A DNA stretch of 64,000 nt from JAIEOG01 sp964519985 (GCA_964519985.1 CAZFMF010000012.1:1-64000), one strand, 5' to 3'. Numbered from the stretch's first letter, positions 45,046 to 54,992 are shown. A program made the numbers and translations. Notes: generated by a model not told the origin, from the letters alone.

Positions 45046-46098
45046 TTACTTCGGCAACTGGGGATTCTTGATCCGTTCCTTGGCGATTTCCTCGGCCACC
45101 GTGAAAGGCGGTCGGTGCGTTTTGGCGGCGCGGGTCAAGATTTCGTGCGTCGTGTCGTAAACGGCTTCGGCGAGGCGCACCGCTTTTTTTGCATCGTATC
45201 CTTCGTACTCGCAGAAGACGTTGATGATCCCGCCCGAATTCACGGCAAAGTCGGGCGCATAGAGGATGCCACGCTCCAGCAAACGGAAGCCATCTTGTTC
45301 CGTTTCGAGTTGGTTATTGGCGCAGCCCACGATCGCTTTGCATTTCAAACGCGGGATCGTTCGCAGATTTAGCGTCGCGCCGCGCGCGCAGGGGGAATAG
45401 ATGTCACAGTCCACATCATAGATCCCATCGAGGCTGACCGCCTCCGCCCCGAGCTCTTTCACGGCCCGATCGATTGCTTTCGGATCGATATCGGTCACCC
45501 AGAGTTGCGCCCCCGCCTGGTGTAGACGTTGCGCCAGGTCGTAGCCCACGTGTCCCAAGCCTTGCAGCGCGACTTTCATTCCATTGAGCTTGCGGGAACC
45601 GGTCGAAACTTCCATGGTGGCCTCGATCGCACCGAAAACACCGATCGCGGTCAGCGGCGACGGATCGCCTCCACTGCCGGGCTGCCCCGTAGCGCCCAAA
45701 ACGTGTTTCGTTTTTCTCCGGACCTCGGCCAGATCATCGGTATCGATATTCATGTCCTTGGCGGCGATGTACTTCCCTCCCAACGATTCCACGAATTCAC
45801 CGAAAGCATGCATCATGGCCGGCGTTTTCCGCGCCGGATCGGCAATGATGACGCTCTTGCCGCCGCCAAAACCGATCCCCGCCAACGCCGACTTATAACT
45901 CATGCCCTGGGCCAGGCGCAGGACGTCATCCAAAGCTTCTTCTTGTGAGGTATAGGGCAGAAGCCGTAAACCGCCGCACGCCGGACCGCGCGCCGTGTTA
46001 TGAATTGCAATGATCGAACGCAGCCCGCTGGATTTGTGCTCCGCGTAGACCACGCGTTCGTAGCCCTTGGCATCGATTTCTTCTTTGTTCCATTCCAT
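45046..46098 (-). CDS. Leu/Phe/Val (Glu-family) dehydrogenase
   Basis: It has 350 residues. ATG 46098 has GGGGGA at 7-8 nt; the longer start is unlikely. The active-site stretch LAGIGFGGGKSVI (catalytic Lys), AKDMNIDTDDLAEV, and the Rossmann motif ALQGLGHVGYDLAQ are typical of amino-acid dehydrogenases that oxidatively deaminate branched-chain or aromatic amino acids with NAD. The length and ARGPACGGLR favour leucine dehydrogenase over hexameric glutamate dehydrogenase (about 420). Roles in branched-chain amino acid use are inferred. Confidence 0.9.
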   Translation of the reverse strand: MEWNKEEIDAKGYERVVYAEHKSSGLRSIIAIHNTARGPACGGLRLLPYTSQEEALDDVLRLAQGMSYKSALAGIGFGGGKSVIIADPARKTPAMMHAFGEFVESLGGKYIAAKDMNIDTDDLAEVRRKTKHVLGATGQPGSGGDPSPLTAIGVFGAIEATMEVSTGSRKLNGMKVALQGLGHVGYDLAQRLHQAGAQLWVTDIDPKAIDRAVKELGAEAVSLDGIYDVDCDIYSPCARGATLNLRTIPRLKCKAIVGCANNQLETEQDGFRLLERGILYAPDFAVNSGGIINVFCEYEGYDAKKAVRLAEAVYDTTHEILTRAAKTHRPPFTVAEEIAKERIKNPQLPK

Positions 46099-46221
46099 CG
46101 AAAAATCCCCCGTGTACCCCGCCAAAAAAGGTAAACGCTCGCACTACGCTTGGCCAGAATTGTTTTGACGAGTTCGACTGCGGTCCGTAATCAAGAGATT
46201 CGGGAACTGAGATCTGCAACT

Positions 46222-46863
46222 ATGAGTACCAAACGCTTCATTGCCATTGCCGGCAATATCGGCTCCGGCAAGACCACCCTCACCCAAAGACTCTCCGAGC
46301 ATTTTAGCTGGGAACCTCACTTTGAGGTGGTGGTGGACAACCCGTATCTCTCCGACTTTTACTCGGATATGAATCGCTGGTCGCTCCAGCTCCAAGTCTT
46401 CTTTCTCTCGAAACGTTTTCAGGCGCACCAGAACATTACGAAATCGGCGTCCTCCGGGATTCAAGATCGTTCGATCTACGAAGATGCCCATATCTTCGCG
46501 CGCGCGCTCAAGGAAGCGGGGAAGATGGACCCGCGCGACTACGAAAACTACTTTGAGCTCTACACGGTCATGACGCAGTTCTTAACGCCACCCGATCTCG
46601 TTGTTTATGTGCGCCGCAATGTGCAATGTCTGAAGGAACGCATTCGCGAGCGTGGCCGCAACTACGAGCAAGACATTCCGACCGCCTACCTGGAGCACCT
46701 GAATGTTTGCTACGACGACTGGATGGAGAACTACCGCATCGGCAAGCGCCTGATTGTGCAAGCCGACGATCTGGACATGAAGAACAATCCCGACCACTTC
46801 AAATACGTGGTCGACAAGATCAATAGCTCGCTCGACCAGCCCGAACTCGCCTTCGAGTGCTAG
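46222..46863 (+). CDS. Deoxynucleoside kinase (dNK/dGK type)
   Basis: The protein has 213 residues. Walker A GNIGSGKTT is at 11-19; YLSDFY, SIYEDAHIFA (catalytic Glu/Asp region) and VVYVRRNVQCLKERI with ERGRNYEQ (LID Arg) follow, as in bacterial deoxyadenosine/deoxyguanosine kinases. It phosphorylates salvaged deoxynucleosides. Substrate cannot be read further. ATG at 46222 is the only start that gives a normal N-terminus. Confidence 0.88.
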   Translation: MSTKRFIAIAGNIGSGKTTLTQRLSEHFSWEPHFEVVVDNPYLSDFYSDMNRWSLQLQVFFLSKRFQAHQNITKSASSGIQDRSIYEDAHIFARALKEAGKMDPRDYENYFELYTVMTQFLTPPDLVVYVRRNVQCLKERIRERGRNYEQDIPTAYLEHLNVCYDDWMENYRIGKRLIVQADDLDMKNNPDHFKYVVDKINSSLDQPELAFEC

Positions 46864-46872
46864 CTGTCGCTG

Positions 46873-46960
46873 CAGTCACTGCGAAGCCCGTAGCTCCCCG
46901 TCATTGCGAAGCCGCGGGCTGAAGCAATCTCGCACCCGCGGGGTGCGCCTGGCAATCCGT
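46873..46960. repeat. CATTGCGA repeat, degenerate copy 2
   Basis: CAGTCACTGCGAAGCCCG and then CGTCATTGCGAAG...GAAGCAATCTCGCA (46900-46934) are two partial units of the family at 43841. The right half is diverged (GGCAATCCG). Confidence 0.7.
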
Positions 46961-46979
46961 GTTATTTTTCAGATAGTTA
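46961..46979 (+). repeat. Short repeat, copy 2 (GTTATTTTTCAGATAGTTA)
   Basis: Matches 22206-22226 except for two missing bases. It sits between the copy 2 palindrome and the -10 at 47011. Confidence 0.4.
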
Positions 46980-47010
46980 ACCCCTCCACAATCTGACCGG
47001 CAGTTTACGG

Positions 47011-47016
47011 TATAAT
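47011..47016 (+). promoter_or_regulatory. -10 TATAAT upstream of Asp-box lipoprotein operon
   Basis: A perfect TATAAT lies 43 nt before the ATG at 47060. The -35 region (around 46988-46993, ACAATC) is poor. The leader holds a short GC hairpin, GCGGGG-TT-CCCCGC (47024-47037). Confidence 0.4.
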
Positions 47017-47059
47017 AAACGGAGCGGGGTTCCCCGCGCTTCTGAACGTTGGTTGGACA

Positions 47060-49243
47060 ATGAAAACAAAACTCCTATTAAAACTCGCGATTCTTCTGCT
47101 AATTCCCGGCTGCGGGATGGGTCTTTGCGTGGACAATTTCTGCCGCAATCCGGCGTCGGAAACTTTCACCGCGATGGCTGCGCCAACTTATGTCTCGGTG
47201 GCTCATCGCAATGCGAAGCAGATCCTGGCTTGGCCAGCAGTGGCCAATGCGGTTTCGTATAACCTCTACTGGAGTACGTCGCCGGGGGTCAGCAAAAACA
47301 GCAATCAAATCACCGGCGTGGCTTCCCCCTACACCCATACGGGGCTGACCAACGGAATTCCTTACTACTATGCCGTCACCGCAGTCGCCGCGGATGGCTC
47401 CGAAAGCGATATTTCCCACGAACGCAGCAATGCACCGACGGGCGTCGATTTTCTACCCTTTCCCACCAGCGGCGTGGGTTTCGTGGATTACCCGGCTTTC
47501 GACGCCGCCGATGTGTTTGTTGATGGCGAAACGATCTACGTTCCGAACCGCAACGGGCTCTCCATCAGCAACGATGATGGTGAAACTTGGGCAACTCGCG
47601 GGAAAAGCGCGGGAATCACCATGTTTTATAATCCCGAGCGCGTTTTTGCGAAGGGTGCTTTTGTCGCTTCCTCGCAAGGTAGCGGTGTCGCGGTCTCGCA
47701 CGACTACGGCAATACGTTCACCATGCGCACGACGGCGGATGGTCTGCCTTCCAACTTCAACCAAGACGTTTTCATTTCGGGCGATACGCTGTACGTCGCC
47801 AGTCTCGGCGGACTCGCCATTTCGACCGATCGAGGCGTTACATTTACGAATCGCACCACCGCGCAAGGCTTGAGTGGGGATCCTAGCCGATGCGTTTTCG
47901 TCGACGGATCGAGCGTTTATGTTGGTCCGTACAACGCTACCGGCCTTTCGATCTCCACCGATGGCGGCGCGACCTTTACCATCCGGACCACCGCGCAGGG
48001 ATTGGGTGCCGACGGAATCTATGCGATCTGGTCCTCGGGAAACATTGTCCTGGCCGGCACGAGCAACGGGCTCTCGATTTCCACTAATGGCGGCGCCAGC
48101 TTCGTCAATAAGACGACGGCGGATGGTTTGCCCGATGATGCGATTCAGGCCGTCACCCAAGTCAACGGCGTCATGTACGTCGGAACCTACGGCGGGCTCG
48201 CGATTTCCACTGACGGCGGTACTAGTTTTACCGCTCGCACGATGGCCGACGGATTGGGCGACAACAGTGTGAACGGCATCGCGTTCCACGGAACCACTCT
48301 TTACGTGGCAACCGCCGGCGGATTGTCGAAGTCGACGGATGGCGGCCTGACGTTCACCAATCGGGTTACGACCAAGGGCATTCCGCGCGGAGTGCGCAAG
48401 CTTGGGGTGGCGGGGGCTACCACCATCTTAGGGACGGTTCGCGGCGCATTTCTTTCCAAGGACTATGGTCACTCATTCTCGGAAGTCACGCCGGAGCACG
48501 GACTACCCGTAGCCGCAGCCACGAATATCGATGCCGTGGCGGCAGAAGGAAATACGGTCCTCATCGGTACCCCTTCGGGTCTCGCGATTTCCACCGATGG
48601 GGGTATCTCCTACACGACGCGAACTACGGCTCACGGACTTCCCACCAACACGATCCAAGCGGTCGCCATGATGGGATCCACGATCGTCGTCGGTACCGCG
48701 TTGGGGTTGGCGCTCTCCAACGATGGCGGAACGAGTTTCGTGAACCGGACCACCGGCAATGGACTAGTGAATAACGACACCGACTACGTCCACATTTCCG
48801 CGACGATGATTTCTGCCAGCAGCGCCGGGAACGGAATTTCGATTTCCACGAATGGAGGAGCGTCTTTTCTTGCGCGCACCACGGCCCATGGCTTGCCTAC
48901 GAACGGGGTCGACCAGATCTACGGTTTCGGGACCACGGTTTTCGTCCCCACTTTTCTGGGCACCGCGGTTTCCACCAACTCCGGAACGAGTTTCACCAAC
49001 CGGACGACTACCCAAGGATTGGCGAATAGCAGCTGCAGCGGGGCCTTTTTCGACGGAACCACTTGGTATGTCGGCAATGGTTTGGCACTCAATGTTTCGA
49101 CGGATGGGGGCACCAGCTTTACCAACCCCTTTACGGGACTAAATCAGCAGGCCGCGGGGACGATCCGGGTCGATGGAACTCGCATCCATGTTTCCGGAAG
49201 TCTTAACTACAACGTCGCGTCTTACTATGTTTCGGGGGATTGA
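47060..49243 (+). CDS. FN3 + 13 Asp-box repeat lipoprotein, paralogue 1
   Basis: The protein has 727 residues. The lipobox LLIPGCG puts the lipid Cys at about 18, followed by two Cys (GLCVDNFC). Residues about 35-125 are a fibronectin type III domain (ISWxx...YNLYWSTSPGV, SPYTHTGLTNGIPYYYAVTAV). From about 145 there are thirteen repeats of about 40-45 residues, each with an Asp-box (S-x-D-x-G-x-T/S-F) such as STDGGATF and a following TTADGL turn. Asp-box arrays fold as beta-propellers; thirteen could give one large or two propellers. Surface or periplasmic location is inferred. First of a three-gene tandem. Confidence 0.82.
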   Translation: MKTKLLLKLAILLLIPGCGMGLCVDNFCRNPASETFTAMAAPTYVSVAHRNAKQILAWPAVANAVSYNLYWSTSPGVSKNSNQITGVASPYTHTGLTNGIPYYYAVTAVAADGSESDISHERSNAPTGVDFLPFPTSGVGFVDYPAFDAADVFVDGETIYVPNRNGLSISNDDGETWATRGKSAGITMFYNPERVFAKGAFVASSQGSGVAVSHDYGNTFTMRTTADGLPSNFNQDVFISGDTLYVASLGGLAISTDRGVTFTNRTTAQGLSGDPSRCVFVDGSSVYVGPYNATGLSISTDGGATFTIRTTAQGLGADGIYAIWSSGNIVLAGTSNGLSISTNGGASFVNKTTADGLPDDAIQAVTQVNGVMYVGTYGGLAISTDGGTSFTARTMADGLGDNSVNGIAFHGTTLYVATAGGLSKSTDGGLTFTNRVTTKGIPRGVRKLGVAGATTILGTVRGAFLSKDYGHSFSEVTPEHGLPVAAATNIDAVAAEGNTVLIGTPSGLAISTDGGISYTTRTTAHGLPTNTIQAVAMMGSTIVVGTALGLALSNDGGTSFVNRTTGNGLVNNDTDYVHISATMISASSAGNGISISTNGGASFLARTTAHGLPTNGVDQIYGFGTTVFVPTFLGTAVSTNSGTSFTNRTTTQGLANSSCSGAFFDGTTWYVGNGLALNVSTDGGTSFTNPFTGLNQQAAGTIRVDGTRIHVSGSLNYNVASYYVSGD

Positions 49244-49277
49244 ACACTGCTTCTGGATTTTAACTTTTGAGGAACGT

Positions 49278-51467
49278 ATGAATCGGACACGATCGCTCTT
49301 CCTTGCCGCTCTTTTCTTCCTGCCCGCTTGCGGGATGGGACTTTGCGTGGAGAATTTCTGTCGCAATCCAGCGTCGGAGTCTTTTACCGCGATGGCTGCG
49401 CCGGCCTACATTTCGGTGGCGCACCGTAACGCGAAGCAGATCATTTCGTGGCCGGAAGCGGCCGATGCTGCCTCCTATAATCTATACTGGAGCACTTCGC
49501 CGGGAGTGACTAAGGAAAGCAATAAGATCACCGGGGTCACCTCACCGTACACGCACACTGGGCTCACCAACGGTACGGCCTATTTTTACGCCATCACCGC
49601 GGTCGCGGCGGACGGTTCGGAGAGCGACGTCTCCCCGGAGCGCAATAACGCGCCGACCAGCGTCGACTTCCTGGAATTTCCTTATAGCGCCGTGGGTTTC
49701 GTCGACTATCCCACGTTCGAAACCAACGATGTCTTCGAGAACGAAGGCACTCTCTACGTTGCTACCGAGATGGGCATCGCCATGAGTAACGATCAGGGTG
49801 CTACCTGGGTGACCCGTGGGCAGTCCAACTCCGTCGACCCCGCCTACGTGATGACGACGATCGTCGCCAATGGAACGCGAGTGGCGGTCACCCACGGGAA
49901 CGGGCTATCGGTCTCTTCGGACGGGGGCGCTACCTTTTCCCTTCGCGGTACGGCCGATGGCTTGCCGACTAAGTTTTGTTTTGGCCTCGTGGCCGTTGAC
50001 CAAACGCTGTACGTGGGAACCTCCGGTGGGCTAGCGATCTCCCACGACTGGGGCACCACCTTCTCCGTCCGCACGACCGCGAACGGGATGGGCCACAACT
50101 GGGCAAACCATATCTGGGTCGATGGATCGCGCGTTTACATCAGCCCAAATGGAGCCACCGGACTTTCCATCTCCACGGACGGGGGCAATAACTTCACCGT
50201 CCGAACGACCGCGCAGGGGCTCGGCAGCGATAGTGTGAAAGCCGTTTGGGCTTCGGGCAATACCGTCATTGCGGGCACCCAAAACGGACTCTCGATTTCT
50301 TCCGATGGGGGAGCCTCCTTCAGCAATAAGACGCTGGCGAATGGCTTACCGGACCTCTGGGTGCAGGCCGTACACCAAGGGGAGGGGAAGATCTACGCCG
50401 GCACGTTGAGTGGCGGTCTCGCCATCTCGTCCGACGGTGGAAATACTTTCACCACCCGCACGACGGCGGATGGGTTAGGGAGCAACCAGATTAAGTCCGT
50501 TCGAACGTTTGGCTCCACCCTTTACGTCGCCACAATGGGCGGCCTCTCGGTTTCCACCGACGGCGGCGTGACCTTCACGAACCAAAAGACAACGCGTGGC
50601 CTACCGCGCGGAGTGAGAAACATGGGGATCTCCGGTTCGATGGTGGTTTTGGCCACGAACAAAGGGTTCTTCCGATCCACCGACGCGGGAAATTCATTTT
50701 CCGAGATCACACCCGCCCACGGCCTGCCGGTGCCCGCCGGAACGGCCAATATCGGATTAGCGGTGGAGGGTAACACCGTGATGCTCGGAACGGGTGCGGG
50801 CCTGGCCGTTTCTACCGACGGTGGGGTATCCTTCACCACCCGCACCATCGCGAATGGACTCCCGTCCGACGCTATCAACGCGGTGTATGTGCTCGGCTCT
50901 ACGGTGGCCGTCGCGACGAACTCCGGCCTGGGAATTTCCACCGACGGCGGAAATACTTTTGTGACTCGCACCACCGCAAATGGTTTGGTCAACGACCAAA
51001 CCAACAACGTTTTCATTTCGCCCACGATCATGGTCGTCTTGAGCAACGGTTTCGGCGTTTCCGTTTCGACCAACGGCGGGACATCGTTTACCCCCCGCAC
51101 GACGGGGAACGGCCTGCCGGCCAACTTTGGTGACCGCCTTTGGTCGGTGGGCACTTCGGTTTACACTTCGTCCTTTAACGGGCTTGGCGTGTCTACCAAC
51201 TCGGGTACCAGCTTCACCGCCCGCACCACCGCCCACGGACTGGCCAGTACGTCGGTGAGCGGTGTCTACGTGAATGGCTCCACGCTCTACGTGGGGGCCG
51301 CACAAAACCTTTGTATGTCCACGGACGGTGGGACTTCTTTCACCTGCCCGTTTACGGGACTCCCCAATGAGGCCGCCGGAACGATACGGATCGCTTCCGA
51401 CGGCCGAATGCATATCGCGGGAAGCTACAACTATCTCAATGCACATTATTTTATTTCGGGAAACTAG
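49278..51467 (+). CDS. FN3 + 13 Asp-box repeat lipoprotein, paralogue 2
   Basis: The protein has 729 residues. ATG 49278 follows GAGGAA. Lipobox FLPACGMGLCVENFC is very close to paralogue 1, and the FN3 domain (YNLYWSTSPGV, SPYTHTGLTNGTAYFYAITAV) and thirteen Asp-boxes (SSDGGATF, STDGGNNF, STDGGTSF) match throughout. The start is 34 nt after paralogue 1. A frame extending upstream to 49173 overlaps the previous gene and is not used. Function unknown. Confidence 0.82.
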   Translation: MNRTRSLFLAALFFLPACGMGLCVENFCRNPASESFTAMAAPAYISVAHRNAKQIISWPEAADAASYNLYWSTSPGVTKESNKITGVTSPYTHTGLTNGTAYFYAITAVAADGSESDVSPERNNAPTSVDFLEFPYSAVGFVDYPTFETNDVFENEGTLYVATEMGIAMSNDQGATWVTRGQSNSVDPAYVMTTIVANGTRVAVTHGNGLSVSSDGGATFSLRGTADGLPTKFCFGLVAVDQTLYVGTSGGLAISHDWGTTFSVRTTANGMGHNWANHIWVDGSRVYISPNGATGLSISTDGGNNFTVRTTAQGLGSDSVKAVWASGNTVIAGTQNGLSISSDGGASFSNKTLANGLPDLWVQAVHQGEGKIYAGTLSGGLAISSDGGNTFTTRTTADGLGSNQIKSVRTFGSTLYVATMGGLSVSTDGGVTFTNQKTTRGLPRGVRNMGISGSMVVLATNKGFFRSTDAGNSFSEITPAHGLPVPAGTANIGLAVEGNTVMLGTGAGLAVSTDGGVSFTTRTIANGLPSDAINAVYVLGSTVAVATNSGLGISTDGGNTFVTRTTANGLVNDQTNNVFISPTIMVVLSNGFGVSVSTNGGTSFTPRTTGNGLPANFGDRLWSVGTSVYTSSFNGLGVSTNSGTSFTARTTAHGLASTSVSGVYVNGSTLYVGAAQNLCMSTDGGTSFTCPFTGLPNEAAGTIRIASDGRMHIAGSYNYLNAHYFISGN

Positions 51468-51471
51468 ACCT

Positions 51472-53655
51472 ATGCACCAATTGCGATCGCTGTTCTTTTC
51501 TGCCGCACTGCTTGGCTTGGCCGCTTGCGGGCCCGGGCTGTGTTTTAACGATATTTGCACGCCGATTGGGGAAGCTTCCTATACCGCGATCGATGCCCCG
51601 ATTTACCTTTCGGTCGCCCACCGCAACGCGAGCAATATCATTTCCTGGCCCGCGAACACGGAGGCCGCCTCGTACAATTTGTACTGGAGCACCTCCGCCG
51701 GCGTCACTGCCGACAGTAACAAGATCGCCAACGTCACTTCGCCCTACACGCACACCGGCCTGACGAACGGCATTGCCTATTTTTATGTCGTCACCTCCGT
51801 GGCGGCCGATGGTTCGGAGAGCGCGGTTTCCAAGGAGCGCAGTCACGCGCCGGTCGGCGTCGATTTCCTGATGTTCCCAATGAACGGGGTCGGGTTTGTC
51901 GACTATCCGGCTATGGATGCCAATAGCATCGTACTCGATGGAGACATCCTGTACGTGACCCATGAAAATGGCCTTTCGATCAGCAATGATGACGGCACCA
52001 CCTGGAGCACGCGGGAACAATCGGCCGGCATTGAGATGTTCTATTCGACCGAGAAGGTAGCGGCTAATGGCGCGATCGTTGCGGTCACCAGCGGCAGCGG
52101 CCTGGCGGTTTCGCGGGACTACGGCAATTCCTTCGCATTGCGCACGACCGCGCACGGGCTTCCTTCCAACTTCGTGAACGATGTTTTCGCCACGTCGCAA
52201 AGCCTGTATATCGCATCCAGCGGCGGGCTTTCCATCTCCCACGATGGCGGAGCGACTTTCACCAATCGCACCACCGCCCATGGCCTTAGCAACAATCAAA
52301 GCTCTTCGGTATTTGTGGACGGCTCTCAAGTTTACGTCGGAGCCAATACGACGACCGGGCTTTCCATCTCCACCGACGGAGGAATTAACTTCACGATGAT
52401 CCGCACCACCACCCACGGGTTGGGAGGCAACCTCATCACGGCGCTCTGGGCATCGGGCAATACCGTGCTAGCGGGGACCCAGAACGGCCTATCGATTTCT
52501 GCCGACGCCGGTTTGAGTTTCACGAATAAGACGACGGCAAATGGTCTTCCCGATGACTGGATTCGGGGCGTCACTCAGGTTGACGGCGTGATTTACGTCG
52601 GGACGGATAACGGTTTTGCTATGTCCACCGACGGCGGAAATACCTTCACCACGCGCACGACGACCGATGGATTGGGCGACAATACCGTGCAAAGAGTCGC
52701 GGTCCGGGGCTCGAAAGTCTACGCGGCTACCGACGATGGGTTGTCGATCTCGAGCGACGGCGGCACCACCTTCACCAACCTGGTGACTACCAAAGGTATC
52801 CCGCGCAGCGTCCGCGGCATTGGTGTCAATGGTGCCACGGTCCTTCTCGGCACGACCACCGGCGCGTTTATTTCCAAGGACTACGGACATAGCTTCACGC
52901 GCATTACTCCGGCGATGGGATTGCCGGTGTCCGCCAATTCCAATATCAGTGCGGCGGCGGTGGATGGAAACAATATGTTGCTCGGCACCAGTGCGGGTCT
53001 GGCGATGTCCAGTGACGGCGGTAATACCTTCACGACGCGCACGACCGCCAACGGACTGCCCACGAATAATATCTTGGGCGCCCACCTCCTCGGATCCACG
53101 GTCGTGGTGGGTACGGCCTCGGGCGCGGCGATCTCGAGTGACGGCGGCACCAGCTTTCTCAATCGCACCACGGGAAACGGGTTGCCCCACAACAACACCT
53201 ACCGAGTCCACGTTTCCCCAACGCTGATTACGGCCTCGACCAACGGCGGCGCCGCGATTTCTTCCAACGGCGGAGCGAGCTTCCTCGGCCGTACGACCGC
53301 CAACGGGCTTCCGAACAACGCTGTCGACCAGATTTTTTCTTTCGGCACCACCGTCTTGGCTCCGACATTTCTCGGCCTAGGCCTTTCCACGAACTCGGGC
53401 ACCAGTTTTACCGCCCGGTCGATACCGGCGGGCCTAGCCAGCGACAACATCAACTCGGCGGTTTACGACGGCACGACGATGTACGTTTCGACTCTGGATG
53501 GTTTTTGCGTTTCGACCAACGGCGGAACGACCTTTACTTGCCCCTATACGGGTTTTGCGAATCAAGGGCCGGGACTCATCCGAGTGGACGGCCCTCGCAT
53601 CCACGTGGCGGGAAATCCAGGAGTTGCCGCCCACTACTATGTTTCCGGAAACTGA
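51472..53655 (+). CDS. FN3 + 13 Asp-box repeat lipoprotein, paralogue 3
   Basis: The protein has 727 residues. ATG 51472 is only 4 nt after paralogue 2's stop, so they are one operon. The lipobox GLAACGPGLCFNDIC keeps the Cys spacing. The FN3 domain and thirteen Asp-boxes (SHDGGATF, STDGGNTF, SSDGGTSF) align end to end with the others, though it is the most diverged. A longer ORF start at 51274 lies inside paralogue 2. The role, perhaps glycan or surface binding, cannot be read from sequence. Confidence 0.82.
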   Translation: MHQLRSLFFSAALLGLAACGPGLCFNDICTPIGEASYTAIDAPIYLSVAHRNASNIISWPANTEAASYNLYWSTSAGVTADSNKIANVTSPYTHTGLTNGIAYFYVVTSVAADGSESAVSKERSHAPVGVDFLMFPMNGVGFVDYPAMDANSIVLDGDILYVTHENGLSISNDDGTTWSTREQSAGIEMFYSTEKVAANGAIVAVTSGSGLAVSRDYGNSFALRTTAHGLPSNFVNDVFATSQSLYIASSGGLSISHDGGATFTNRTTAHGLSNNQSSSVFVDGSQVYVGANTTTGLSISTDGGINFTMIRTTTHGLGGNLITALWASGNTVLAGTQNGLSISADAGLSFTNKTTANGLPDDWIRGVTQVDGVIYVGTDNGFAMSTDGGNTFTTRTTTDGLGDNTVQRVAVRGSKVYAATDDGLSISSDGGTTFTNLVTTKGIPRSVRGIGVNGATVLLGTTTGAFISKDYGHSFTRITPAMGLPVSANSNISAAAVDGNNMLLGTSAGLAMSSDGGNTFTTRTTANGLPTNNILGAHLLGSTVVVGTASGAAISSDGGTSFLNRTTGNGLPHNNTYRVHVSPTLITASTNGGAAISSNGGASFLGRTTANGLPNNAVDQIFSFGTTVLAPTFLGLGLSTNSGTSFTARSIPAGLASDNINSAVYDGTTMYVSTLDGFCVSTNGGTTFTCPYTGFANQGPGLIRVDGPRIHVAGNPGVAAHYYVSGN

Positions 53656-53906
53656 TTCCGGTGTCATCCCAGTGGTCACATGAACTGGACCTATTATAAG
53701 GTATTGATTTTATTTAATTATATTACTGTTCTCCGAATAGTCTGAAGAAGTTTCCGACAGCGGAAAGGGAATTGCTGCCATTTCAACGGGTTGCTCGTTC
53801 TATCGCCTGATTCTTAAACGGCCGGCCACCCGGTTTTACTCCTCCTAGGCTCAAAAAATCGGCGCTCGGATTGCAATTTGAATGGGTATACCGAGGTCCG
53901 TAAGCC

Positions 53907-54989
53907 GTGATTAGTCGCCTAACTCTTCCGCTGATTTTGTTGCTCTCCGCGTGTGGGGTCATCATTGATGGCCTCAATCCGGCCAATACCACCACAACCA
54001 CTCCGCAAGACACTTCCGTGATTGAGGTGGATCCGCAGGACACCTTCGACCGCAACGTCGTTCCGATTTTGAAAACGAGCTTCACCTGCGCGGGTTGCCA
54101 CTCGCTTCCCAAAGATGGCGGTAACTCCAACTTGAAGCCGTACAGCTACTCTTTCATGCGCGGTCTTTTGGTCTCGGGACCGGTTTCGGTATCGCGGACT
54201 ACGCTCGACAACGGGGTGATGCGCTACCTCATGGGTCAGGAACCCTCACATGCCGGCAGTGGCACTTATTGTACTTTGGCCAATCTCGACGATTCCCCCT
54301 GCAAAGAAGTCATGCAATGGGCGGAGCAAGAAGGACTGAAGGTCGCGGACCTGGAGTTGCCAACGGGTAGCGGCGGAAGCCCCGCGACGTTCGGCCGCGT
54401 GATCGGCGCGGGTTACGACGGCGTAATTTTCGGTTGGGCCGCGGATCCGGACGCTCCTACGACAGCAATGACGGTGGAGTTTTACTCGGGCGGACCGCGC
54501 GGTACCGGCACACTGGTGGGAACCACGACCGCAAACCTATTCAACTTCACGCCGGAGAAAGCGGGCAATGTCGCTTACCGCTATACCTTGCCCGATGCGC
54601 TACGCAATCGGACCGCTCGTTCCATCTACATCTACGGTCGCGATGTGAATACAGCGGGGGAGTACCACGAGCTGACGGGTAGTCCGGTGAATATCGTGGC
54701 GTACATCCCTCGCACGGCCTCCACCAACTACTGGACGGCCAACATCGTACCGTATGTCACGGGGCGCTGCACTGGCTGCCATTCGGTAACGGAGTTCCAA
54801 TACGATGCCGCGTTTCAAAGTTATATGCTGGAAGTTCCGCCGCACCTGGGCGGCACGGCTACCAGCAATCGCTTCTACAAGAAGATGATGGGACTAGAAT
54901 CCCACCGCGGCGGTTCACCGTGCGGCGGCAACGCGAACGCTTCGCCGTGCAACTTCCTCACCTCGACCTGGACCCAGGAATTTAACTAG
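53907..54989 (+). CDS. Lipoprotein with two CxxCH haem motifs
   Basis: The protein has 360 residues from GTG 53907 (GAGG about 11 nt upstream). Lipobox LLLSACG gives the lipid Cys at about 16. CAGCH near residue 62 and CTGCH near 290 are c-type haem motifs, one at each end, with an Ig-like or beta domain between (about 145-260, GVIFGWAADPDAPTTAMTV). It looks like an electron-transfer lipoprotein of the periplasm or outer membrane, not a classical cytochrome c, which is smaller. The upstream gap 53656-53906 is AT-rich with nothing else evident. Confidence 0.75.
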   Translation: MISRLTLPLILLLSACGVIIDGLNPANTTTTTPQDTSVIEVDPQDTFDRNVVPILKTSFTCAGCHSLPKDGGNSNLKPYSYSFMRGLLVSGPVSVSRTTLDNGVMRYLMGQEPSHAGSGTYCTLANLDDSPCKEVMQWAEQEGLKVADLELPTGSGGSPATFGRVIGAGYDGVIFGWAADPDAPTTAMTVEFYSGGPRGTGTLVGTTTANLFNFTPEKAGNVAYRYTLPDALRNRTARSIYIYGRDVNTAGEYHELTGSPVNIVAYIPRTASTNYWTANIVPYVTGRCTGCHSVTEFQYDAAFQSYMLEVPPHLGGTATSNRFYKKMMGLESHRGGSPCGGNANASPCNFLTSTWTQEFN

Positions 54990-54992
54990 CCC

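Noticed and set aside
47700..53500. Direct repeats that could suggest a CRISPR array
   Set aside because: They are imperfect Asp-box coding repeats with no constant spacer-repeat length, and lie within open frames.
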